Shown piece after piece: positions 15,600 through 19,762 of a stretch of 19,762 nt of DNA. The notes under the pieces are model-generated. The model did not search any database. It was not told the origin of the DNA and saw only the letters and a list, made by a program, of their open reading frames with translations. Source of the stretch: Ruminococcaceae bacterium UBA3329 (GTDB lineage: Bacteria; Bacillota; Clostridia; Oscillospirales; Acutalibacteraceae); assembly GCA_002361875.1 (NCBI GenBank), contig DERX01000022.1, forward strand, positions 1-19,762, read 5' to 3'. Every line of letters begins with the position of its first letter. Within the stretch, counting starts at the first letter, position 1. The translations under genes were made by a program, and so were the position numbers.

Positions 15600-16895
15600 T
15601 TAATAGATTCTATAAAGCTCTGCGCCGTGCGACGGCACCTTAAAATTCATTGTACTTTTCGTTTCGCCTATATCCACCCTTTTCCAAAGGTCGCGGAGAG
15701 TTTTGCCGGTGTCAAATCCGAATTTGTGGAGGTCAAGATTAAATGTTTTTTCAGTATCGCTCACATTGAACACTGCAAAAATCACATTGTCTTCTTCGTC
15801 ATACGCTTTACGGATAATAAAATCTTCATCACGGTAAATCTCTTTGCCGCCGTGTGAGGTTTGATTTACCGCCAAAATCTCGGGATTTGTAATGAGAGAT
15901 AAAGTAAGCTCGTCATTTTCACGCATTTCGCCGCCGAACATTAAGGGAGAACGGAAAATGCACCAAAGAGTCATTAAGGTTTTCTGCTCATCGGGTGTAA
16001 ATTTCGTATATCGGTTCTGCTCGCCGTGGCAGGTTCCGTTTTTGGAAATTCTGCCCAAGGGCAGCATATCGCAGTCAGGCCAACATCCTTCTGAAACAAC
16101 ATCTTCCCACAGCTTACAGCGGTCAAACATACCGTAAAGCTGTTCCCAGCTATCCCAAAAATCGCCCGTAAGCCGCCACATATTAGCATTTTCGCAAAGG
16201 TGGTCAGCCACACTCTTTTCAGCAGGTCCGGGTGAAAGGCTCAAAACAATTTCACGCCCTGTTTTGTCAATTGCCTTTCTTATCATTTCAACCTCATCGC
16301 TTGCTGAATAAGGGTTGTCCCACTTTCTGAACTCGGTTACGCAAATGTCATCCACCTTTACAAAATCAACGCCCCAAGAGGCATAAAGCGAAAAGAGTGA
16401 ATCGTAATATTCCTGTGCACCGTCCTGCCTTGCGTCAACGCCGTACATATCGGTATTCCACGGGCAGACGGAGAAATGATGTGCAATCTGACGGGCAGTT
16501 TTATCGCTCCCAAATATTTTTGTGTTCCGATGCACTGCCTGACGGGGTATTCCGCGCATTATATGTATTCCGAATTTAAGACCCATTGCGTGGATTTTAT
16601 CGGCAATCGGCTTAAACCCTGCGCCGTTTTTGGACGAGGGAAAACGGTTTTCGGCAGGAATAAGACGGGAGTAATCGTCCATGCAAAGCTCGGTAAAATT
16701 ATTGTAATCGTTGTCCTTAGCGTTCGGCTCATACCACTGAATGTCGCAGACAACATACTGCCAGCCGAACTGTTTAAGATTCTTTGCCATATACTCCGCA
16801 TTGCCGAGTAACTGTTCTTCGTTAACGGCGGCTCCGTAGCAATCCCAGCTGTTCCAGCCCATTGGCGGCTTTTGGGCAAAATCGTTTTTGTTCAT
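15600..16895 (-). CDS. GH27 family glycoside hydrolase, probable alpha-galactosidase (cytoplasmic)
   Basis: This retaining glycosidase is expected to cleave terminal alpha-D-galactose from oligosaccharides such as melibiose or raffinose-type sugars. Of 431 residues, the N-terminal (beta/alpha)8 barrel opens with PPMGWNSWDCYG and contains CDIQWYEP. The nucleophile is in GVDFVKVDD (D182 by position) and the acid/base candidate in WRLTGDFWDSW (D245). A beta-sandwich domain covers the last ~80 residues. There is no signal peptide, so the substrate must be imported. The ribosome site AGAGG precedes the ATG at 16895. Odd context: it sits 15 bp behind a small conserved gene and 21 bp ahead of addB, with no transporter or sugar regulator nearby. 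GH27 also contains beta-L-arabinopyranosidases and related activities, so substrate is open. Confidence 0.88.
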   Translation of the reverse strand: MNKNDFAQKPPMGWNSWDCYGAAVNEEQLLGNAEYMAKNLKQFGWQYVVCDIQWYEPNAKDNDYNNFTELCMDDYSRLIPAENRFPSSKNGAGFKPIADKIHAMGLKFGIHIMRGIPRQAVHRNTKIFGSDKTARQIAHHFSVCPWNTDMYGVDARQDGAQEYYDSLFSLYASWGVDFVKVDDICVTEFRKWDNPYSASDEVEMIRKAIDKTGREIVLSLSPGPAEKSVADHLCENANMWRLTGDFWDSWEQLYGMFDRCKLWEDVVSEGCWPDCDMLPLGRISKNGTCHGEQNRYTKFTPDEQKTLMTLWCIFRSPLMFGGEMRENDELTLSLITNPEILAVNQTSHGGKEIYRDEDFIIRKAYDEEDNVIFAVFNVSDTEKTFNLDLHKFGFDTGKTLRDLWKRVDIGETKSTMNFKVPSHGAELYRIY

Positions 16896-16910
16896 AATGA
16901 AATACCTCTA

Positions 16911-17132
16911 TTAATCAAATATTACAGATTTTTTCTTGCCTTTTTTATCTCTCGGATATTCACGGATTCGTGTTATATATTCGCAGTTCACAATATCACG
17001 CTGACCATTTGCATTTTCAATTACAATCCAGCCGTCTTGGTAAGAGCGTATTGTACCTGTAATCTGTGACGATGACATACAAGTGTAAATCAGGCACTCT
17101 TTGCCGATATAATCGTTAATTAAATCTGTCAT
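16911..17132 (-). CDS. Small conserved protein, possibly DUF6897-like; start internal to a longer frame
   Basis: The 73-residue product begins MTDLINDYIGKECLIYT, continues with a beta-rich middle (ITGTIRSYQDGWIVIEN, RDIVNCEYITRIREY), and ends in a basic tail (RDKKGKKKSV). The pattern resembles small clostridial proteins I tentatively associate with DUF6897; the compact beta pattern could be an SH3/Sm-like barrel. The function is unknown. I chose the ATG at 17132 because AAAAGGAG lies 8 nt upstream. The frame is, however, open for a further 39 codons to another ATG with a membrane segment (see 17133-17249), so a 112-residue membrane-attached form is also possible. It is the first gene of the unit with GH27-addB-addA, 15 bp before GH27. 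Confidence 0.75.
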   Translation of the reverse strand: MTDLINDYIGKECLIYTCMSSSQITGTIRSYQDGWIVIENANGQRDIVNCEYITRIREYPRDKKGKKKSVIFD

Positions 17133-17249
17133 TTGTGACACTCCTTTTTTCTTTTTGTGTATTTTGTGTGCAATTACTGTGTCTTTTTCTCTGTTTGTGA
17201 ATATGAAAGCAAGAAACAGAAAAATAAATATCGGATACATCCATTGCAT
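17133..17249 (-). other. In-frame N-terminal extension encoding a membrane segment (alternative start of the small gene)
   Basis: From the ATG at 17249 the frame reads MQWMYPIFIFLFLAFIFTNR, then a charged stretch ending HKIHKKKKGVSQ, and runs without a stop into the MTDL start at 17132. The KKKGV codons are the bases that form the AAAAGGAG ribosome site of the inner start. A weak ribosome-site candidate (AAAGGA) lies about 14 nt before the ATG. It could be a longer membrane-anchored form, or a former separate small membrane ORF that lost its stop. A still more distal start at 17330 looks unlikely. Confidence 0.5.
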
Positions 17250-17297
17250 AAAATGACCCGTCCTTTGCAAAATAACATATAGTAAGGATATTTTAAC

Positions 17298-17330
17298 ATT
17301 ATATAAAACATTTGTAAACGGCTGTCGCAA
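17298..17330 (-). promoter_or_regulatory. Possible promoter of the small gene-GH27-addBA unit
   Basis: A perfect -10 TATAAT is present on the minus strand at 17298-17303. The upstream text TTGCGACAGC (17321-17330) gives only a poor -35 at acceptable spacing. If used, transcription would start near 17291, upstream of both alternative starts. Confidence 0.35.
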
Positions 17331-17391
17331 AAATTCACGCCTTAAATGTTCGTCTTTTGCAAAATATATTTAAGGATTTTTACAAAATTTC

Positions 17392-17420
17392 TTGACAAGT
17401 AATAAATTATGTGATAATAT
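17392..17420 (+). promoter_or_regulatory. Promoter of the tRNA-Ser genes
   Basis: TTGACA (17392-17397) and TAATAT (17415-17420) are 17 bp apart. Transcription would start near 17427, a few bases before mature tRNA-Ser(UGA). No separate promoter is apparent in the 25 bp before tRNA-Ser(GCU), so both tRNAs are probably one transcript. Confidence 0.85.
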
Positions 17421-17435
17421 AATCAAGCCAAATGC

Positions 17436-17524
17436 GGAGAGGTAGCGAAGCGGTCATAACGCGGCGGTCTTGAAAACCGTTTGAGGTCAAACTCACAAGG
17501 GTTCGAATCCCTTCCTCTCCGCCA
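17436..17524 (+). tRNA. tRNA-Ser(UGA), CCA encoded
   Basis: The acceptor stem GGAGAGG (17436-17442) pairs with CCTCTCC (17514-17520), followed by discriminator G and encoded CCA. The anticodon loop CTTGAAA gives anticodon TGA, read as serine (UCN codons). A long variable arm (GAGGTCAAACTC) is typical of class II tRNA-Ser. The T-arm has GGGTTCGAATCCC. The last 22 bases plus the downstream flank recur at 17708-17741. Confidence 0.97.
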
Positions 17525-17741
17525 TTTTTAATTATTCGTAAAGTTTTTATGTTTTTTGGTCATTTTCGTCTTTACGAATTCGAACCCGTGAGGGTCTGAG
17601 CGTAGGAAAACAGTTCAGTGAACTGTTTTTAGCGAAGAGCGTGAGGCGGGCACTGAATTTCAAAGAAATTCGGTCGCCGAACGAATGGATTTTGCTTGCA
17701 AAATCTGTCGAATCCCTTCCTCTCCACCATTTTTAATTATT
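17503..17741 (+). repeat. Element 1: duplicated 3' end of tRNA-Ser(UGA) flanking a ~170-bp hairpin-rich insert
   Basis: Copy A (17503-17536) runs from the T-loop TCGA through the CCA into the flank TTTTTAATTATT. Copy B (17708-17741) repeats it 33 of 34 bases, 205 bp downstream; the one change is discriminator G to A (17521 versus 17726). The insert holds an inverted repeat (ATTCGTAAAG 17534-17543 / CTTTACGAAT 17570-17579) and hairpins AAAACAGTTC-AGT-GAACTGTTTT, GAATTTC-AAA-GAAATTC and GATTTTGC-TT-GCAAAATC. The last ends 2 bp before copy B. I see no ORF in it. Structure is certain; origin (mini-integrant, scar or other) is inference. Confidence 0.85.
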
Positions 17742-17766
17742 GAATACGTTTTAACACGTTACACTT

Positions 17767-17857
17767 GCAGAAGTACTCAAGTTGGTGACGAGGCGCCCCT
17801 GCTAAGGGCGTAGGCCGGGTAACCGGCGCGAGAGTTCGAGTCTCTCCTTCTGCGCCA
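17767..17857 (+). tRNA. tRNA-Ser(GCU), CCA encoded
   Basis: The acceptor stem GCAGAAG (17767-17773) pairs with CTTCTGC (17847-17853), followed by discriminator G and encoded CCA. The anticodon stem-loop CGCCC-CTGCTAA-GGGCG gives anticodon GCT (AGC/AGU serine codons). The long variable arm around GGCCGGGTAACCGGC is that of tRNA-Ser. The T-arm is AGAGTTCGAGTCTCT. It lies 25 bp after copy B of element 1. Its own 3' end is duplicated at 18015-18036. Confidence 0.97.
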
Positions 17858-18036
17858 TAAAAAGTCTGTGTATATATTGCACAGGCTTTTTATTTTTGCT
17901 TATTTTAATAAACGGGAGAGATGAGAACTCTTTCGTCCATGTGCGACGGTCTGCCGCAGGCAGAGGAGCACGGACACATAAATGCTTTGCGCAGCAAAAA
18001 CAAGGCTTGCCTTGTCGAGTCTCTCCTTCTGCGCCA
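17836..18036 (+). repeat. Element 2: duplicated 3' end of tRNA-Ser(GCU) flanking a ~157-bp hairpin-rich insert
   Basis: Copy A (17836-17857) is the tRNA 3' segment from T-loop TCGAG to CCA. Copy B (18015-18036) repeats all 22 bases, 179 bp downstream. The insert contains a terminator next to copy A, then a long stem built from GTCC-GTGC (17935-17944) and GCAC-GGAC (17968-17975) around TCTGCC-GCA-GGCAGA, and the hairpin CAAGGC-TT-GCCTTG (18001-18014) directly touching copy B. There is no ORF. Copy B is followed by its own terminator. The duplication boundary is the same T-loop base as in element 1. Confidence 0.85.
17859..17897 (+). terminator. Terminator directly after tRNA-Ser(GCU)
   Basis: AAAAAGTCTGTG (17859-17870) pairs with CACAGGCTTTTT (17880-17891, one G-T pair) across a 9-nt loop and is followed by more T. 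It should end the tRNA transcript before most of element 2. Confidence 0.85.
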
Positions 18037-18075
18037 AATATACAGATATAGAAACTCTATATCTGTATATTTTTG
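18036..18075 (+). terminator. Terminator directly after the displaced tRNA-Ser(GCU) 3' copy
   Basis: ATATACAGATATAG (18038-18051) pairs perfectly with CTATATCTGTATAT (18057-18070), extended by flanking A/T pairs, with a 5-nt loop and then TTTTG. It starts at the last base of the copy's CCA, where a terminator of an intact tRNA gene would be expected. Confidence 0.85.
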
Positions 18076-18087
18076 TATTGGAACTTC

Positions 18088-18122
18088 TTAAAAGAAATGC
18101 AGTCGATTTCTCGGCTGCATTT
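18088..18122 (-). terminator. Terminator of the XRE/zinc-ribbon gene
   Basis: A 12-bp stem (18095-18106 with 18111-18122, one G-T pair, loop of 4) lies just past the stop of the minus-strand regulator gene and is followed on that strand by CTTTT. The plus strand also has a short T run after it, so it may act in both directions. Confidence 0.8.
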
Positions 18123-18129
18123 TTGTATA

Positions 18130-18576
18130 TTATTTGTTTTCACACCAGTGACGAAGCTTCGGAATTTGCTCTTCAAAATACGCCCTTGCCTGCTCTTTCG
18201 GAAAGCTTTCATTTGACATATGCTCTGTGAGGAAATTTATCAGCACATCAATATCTTTATAGGCAAAAATTCCGTCAGTGTAGCACCATTTGCAGTATTC
18301 CTCGTTGAATGTCCCGTCAGGCTCACGGCTTATTGTACTGTCGTCAAGGGGCATTCCGCAGCATTGGCAAATAAGATTTCGGGGCGAGCCTAAAAGCGTG
18401 TTGATTGAAACGTCAAACAGCTTTGAAAGGATTTTAAGCGTTTCTGTATTGGGCACAGAGTCACCCGATTCCCATTTTGAAACCGCCTGCCGTGTTACAA
18501 AAGCCTTTTCGGCAAGCTCATCCTGAGTAAAATTATTTTTCTTTCGCAGTTCAAGTAAAATTTCTTTTGTTTCCAT
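18130..18576 (-). CDS. XRE-family HTH regulator fused to a C-terminal zinc-ribbon domain
   Basis: The start is the ATG at 18576 with GAGGTG about 8 nt upstream; a longer frame to 18606 lacks a ribosome site and overlaps the promoter. Of 148 residues, 5-60 are a Cro/CI-type helix-turn-helix (LRKKNNFTQDELAEKAFVTR, QAVSKWESGDSVPNTETL). Residues 70-98 hold CQCCGMPL and YCKWCY, a four-cysteine zinc site (C70 or C72, C73, C95, C98) of the putative zinc-ribbon family (PF12674, from memory). A helical tail follows. It is probably a DNA-binding repressor with a metal- or redox-sensitive domain; the ligand is unknown. The 19-bp palindrome and half-sites in its promoter suggest autoregulation. It is a single-gene unit with its own terminator. 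Confidence 0.88.
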   Translation of the reverse strand: METKEILLELRKKNNFTQDELAEKAFVTRQAVSKWESGDSVPNTETLKILSKLFDVSINTLLGSPRNLICQCCGMPLDDSTISREPDGTFNEEYCKWCYTDGIFAYKDIDVLINFLTEHMSNESFPKEQARAYFEEQIPKLRHWCENK

Positions 18577-18594
18577 ATTTTTCACCTCGAAAAC

Positions 18595-18640
18595 AGTATA
18601 TAACAACTGCTGTCATTATTCAAGCAACTGTCAGTTGCTT
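18595..18640 (-). promoter_or_regulatory. Promoter of the XRE gene with a perfect 19-bp palindrome
   Basis: Minus-strand TTGAAT (18618-18623) and TATACT (18595-18600) are 17 bp apart. The palindrome AAGCAACTG-T-CAGTTGCTT (18622-18640) overlaps the -35 and extends upstream. A further half-site CAACTG (18604-18609) lies in the spacer, 21 bp (two helical turns) from the matching half-site at 18625-18630. This is a likely operator for the adjacent regulator; binding is inferred. Confidence 0.75.
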
Positions 18641-18709
18641 TAATAGAGTTCACCCATATACATCTTATGTATATAAAAATAATCAAGCAAAATGACATAA
18701 TACTTTGTT

Positions 18710-19345
18710 TTAAAATTTGAGTTTGACGCCCAATAAATACAATAAATCAACCGCTTGGGACGAATCTATTACCGCACCCTTTATATCTTCCGCTGAAATT
18801 ACAATTCCCTCAATTTTACTGCTGGACAAATCGACGCCTTTTAAGCTTGTTTTAAAGAAATTTGCCTGAGTTAAATCTGCATTTTCAAAATAAATATTCT
18901 TAATTTTGCTTTCTTGAAAATAGCTGTTTTTAAGCGCTGTGTTTTTGAACAGAATATTCTCAATGCTTGCAAGGCTAAGATTCAAATAACCCGCATTTGT
19001 ATCGGAAAATGTAACATTTAATAATCTGTTTTCTGCAAAACTGCACCCTGAAATTTTGCAGTTATTAAATTCACATCTGATAAAAGAAGATGACAGAAAC
19101 TGCGTATTTGAAAAATTGCACTGTTCAAATATTACATCGCTGAACGACAGTTTTTCCAATTCTCCGTTTTGCAAGCTTATACCGCTGAATCTGCAATGCT
19201 CAAATTCAATTTCGTATAAATTAAGGTCGTCGTATTTTTCTTTTTCAAAATTACAAAAATTTATTTTTTCATCTTCAAGCAGGTCGCACAAGTGCTTATT
19301 TCTCAGTGCTTCGCTTTGAATGTTTCTCGGCTTTAAAATATTCAA
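18710..19345 (-). CDS. Pentapeptide-repeat protein
   Basis: The 211-residue product is built almost entirely of five-residue repeats of the A(D/N)LXX type, e.g. CNFSNTQFLSSSFIRCEFNN and ENADLTQANFFKTSLKGVDL, which fold into a right-handed quadrilateral beta helix. Start is TTG at 19345 with TAGGAGA 6 nt upstream. There is no signal peptide or membrane segment, so it is likely cytoplasmic. Some family members mimic DNA and protect gyrase from quinolones (Qnr, MfpA), but most have no known role, and nothing here points specifically to gyrase. It is a single-gene unit with its own promoter; I see no strong terminator in the 70-bp gap to the XRE promoter. Confidence 0.9.
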   Translation of the reverse strand: MNILKPRNIQSEALRNKHLCDLLEDEKINFCNFEKEKYDDLNLYEIEFEHCRFSGISLQNGELEKLSFSDVIFEQCNFSNTQFLSSSFIRCEFNNCKISGCSFAENRLLNVTFSDTNAGYLNLSLASIENILFKNTALKNSYFQESKIKNIYFENADLTQANFFKTSLKGVDLSSSKIEGIVISAEDIKGAVIDSSQAVDLLYLLGVKLKF

Positions 19346-19378
19346 CTGTTTTCTCCTAAGTTAAAAAATTATAAAAAT

Positions 19379-19407
19379 ATTGTAGCATATTACCTTATTG
19401 GTTTCAA
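19379..19407 (-). promoter_or_regulatory. Promoter of the pentapeptide-repeat gene
   Basis: On the minus strand TTGAAA (19402-19407) and TACAAT (19379-19384) are 17 bp apart, about 33 bp before the TTG start. Confidence 0.75.
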
Positions 19408-19439
19408 CAATTATGATGACTTAAAATTCAAAAACATTA

Positions 19440-19469
19440 TTGACAAAAGGATTTTATTTACGTTATAAT
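19440..19469 (+). promoter_or_regulatory. Promoter of the riboswitch-controlled transcript
   Basis: TTGACA (19440-19445) and TATAAT (19464-19469) are 18 bp apart, both perfect consensus. Transcription would start near 19476, just ahead of the aptamer. Confidence 0.88.
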
Positions 19470-19488
19470 GTTTCTACAATAATATTTT

Positions 19489-19583
19489 CACAAAGGGAGT
19501 AGCAAACACTGAAAATGCGTGTTTACTTTGCCGTCAGTACGATTAGTTTAATCCGGCTTTGTAATTAAATTGCGAGACTTTGC
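19489..19583 (+). ncRNA. yybP-ykoY family (manganese) riboswitch aptamer
   Basis: The conserved blocks appear in order: CAAAGGGAGTAGC (19491-19503), a P2 stem AAACAC/GTGTTT, CTTTGCCGTCAGTACG, a GATTA/TAATC stem, CCGGCTTTG, and GCGAGACTTTGC (19572-19583). P1 is CAAAG (19491-19495) with CTTTG (19578-19582). This is the yybP-ykoY pattern, known to bind Mn2+ and usually to switch on manganese exporters. The regulated gene would start right of base 19762 and cannot be seen; a Mn exporter (MntP, TerC/UPF0016-like, or P-type ATPase) is expected. Confidence 0.88.
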
Positions 19584-19615
19584 TGTTATTTTTAACGGCA
19601 GGGTCTTTATTTTTA
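19576..19615 (+). terminator. Expression-platform terminator of the yybP-ykoY riboswitch
   Basis: GACTTTGCTGTT (19576-19587) pairs over all 12 positions, including G-U pairs, with AACGGCAGGGTC (19594-19605), with loop ATTTTT and a following T-rich tract. Its 5' arm contains CTTTG (19578-19582), the 3' half of aptamer P1. The two structures are therefore mutually exclusive, which fits a switch that is on when ligand holds P1. Confidence 0.85.
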
Positions 19616-19762
19616 TCTTTTAATATTTTTTACATTGCATACTGCATAAATAACAGGTAATACTGTCGTTAAAAAAGTATGCATTTGCGGCAAGGAAACA
19701 CTTAATATATAAATATAATAAAATATTTAAACGAAAGGAAAATACGGAGCGAAAAATCCGTA
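19616..19762 (+). other. Leader downstream of the riboswitch, no gene start before the edge
   Basis: AT-rich leader, with a distant GCATAC/GTATGC pair and a hairpin TACGGA/TCCGTA (19743-19762) at the very end. GAAAGGA near 19733 could be a ribosome site, but no ATG, GTG or TTG with good spacing follows before the window ends. The controlled gene is outside. Confidence 0.5.

Noticed and set aside
15892..16811. Overlapping ORFs on both strands within the GH27 gene
   Set aside because: They are frame shadows of GH27, whose own frame has the full catalytic motifs.
17708..17741. Copy B as the end of a second, decayed full-length tRNA-Ser
   Set aside because: Bases upstream of the copy show no trace of the variable arm, anticodon arm or D arm, and the sharp boundary is at the T-loop in both loci.
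17503..17741. Element 1 as a tRNA intron
   Set aside because: The upstream tRNA is already complete with T-arm, acceptor and CCA, so no splicing is needed.
17982..18230. Plus-strand ORF across element 2 and the XRE gene end
   Set aside because: It spans the tRNA 3' copy, two terminators and the opposite-strand gene; no ribosome site, no recognisable domain.
19743..19762. Terminal hairpin TACGGA/TCCGTA as a terminator
   Set aside because: The window ends at the stem, so no T-tract can be seen; left as part of the leader.

Overview
The window looks like a chromosomal segment from an anaerobic, low-GC member of the Clostridia, most like a Ruminococcus-type (Oscillospiraceae) gut bacterium. The evidence is the gene order dgt-dnaG-rpoD, an AddAB recombination nuclease, a zinc-type L31, strong GGAGG ribosome sites with TTGACA/TATAAT promoters, and a secreted leucine-rich-repeat protein with a type I dockerin, the docking module of cellulosome systems. 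All protein genes lie on the minus strand. The two tRNA genes and a riboswitch leader at the right edge lie on the plus strand.

Layout from left to right. At 1-79 a consensus promoter fires leftwards out of the window into a leader resembling those of clostridial rRNA operons. At 302-2086 is a secreted BspA-like LRR protein with dockerin. At 2166-3515 is a metal-efflux operon: an ArsR/SmtB-type sensor and a CDF transporter ending in six histidines, behind a promoter carrying two operator-like palindromes. At 3639-3752 a short MITE-like repeat is followed by the rpoD terminator. At 3774-7642 is the macromolecular-synthesis operon dgt-dnaG-rpoD. At 7764-8659 are a YigZ/IMPACT-family gene and rpmE. 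At 8737-17249 an apparent operon reads small conserved gene, GH27 alpha-galactosidase-like enzyme, addB, addA. At 17392-18122 are tRNA-Ser(UGA) and tRNA-Ser(GCU), each followed by a structured, non-coding stretch ending in a second copy of that tRNA's own 3' end. At 18130-19407 are an XRE/zinc-ribbon regulator and a pentapeptide-repeat protein. At 19440-19615 is a yybP-ykoY (manganese) riboswitch with its terminator; its target gene lies beyond the window.

Functional groups: replication and transcription initiation (dnaG, rpoD, with dgt for dNTP control), double-strand-break repair (addAB), translation (rpmE, two tRNA-Ser), and metal homeostasis (arsR-CDF pair, manganese riboswitch). The LRR-dockerin protein and GH27 enzyme fit a life on plant polysaccharide or host surfaces.

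The most unusual structure is the pair of tRNA-Ser loci. In each, a duplicate of the tRNA 3' segment begins at the same T-loop base, is directly preceded by a hairpin with a TT loop, and is separated from the real gene by about 180-205 bp of stem-loops with no coding capacity. This looks like a family of very small elements that use the T-loop of tRNA genes as a target, or scars of such elements. All assignments come from reading the sequence; no database search was run.
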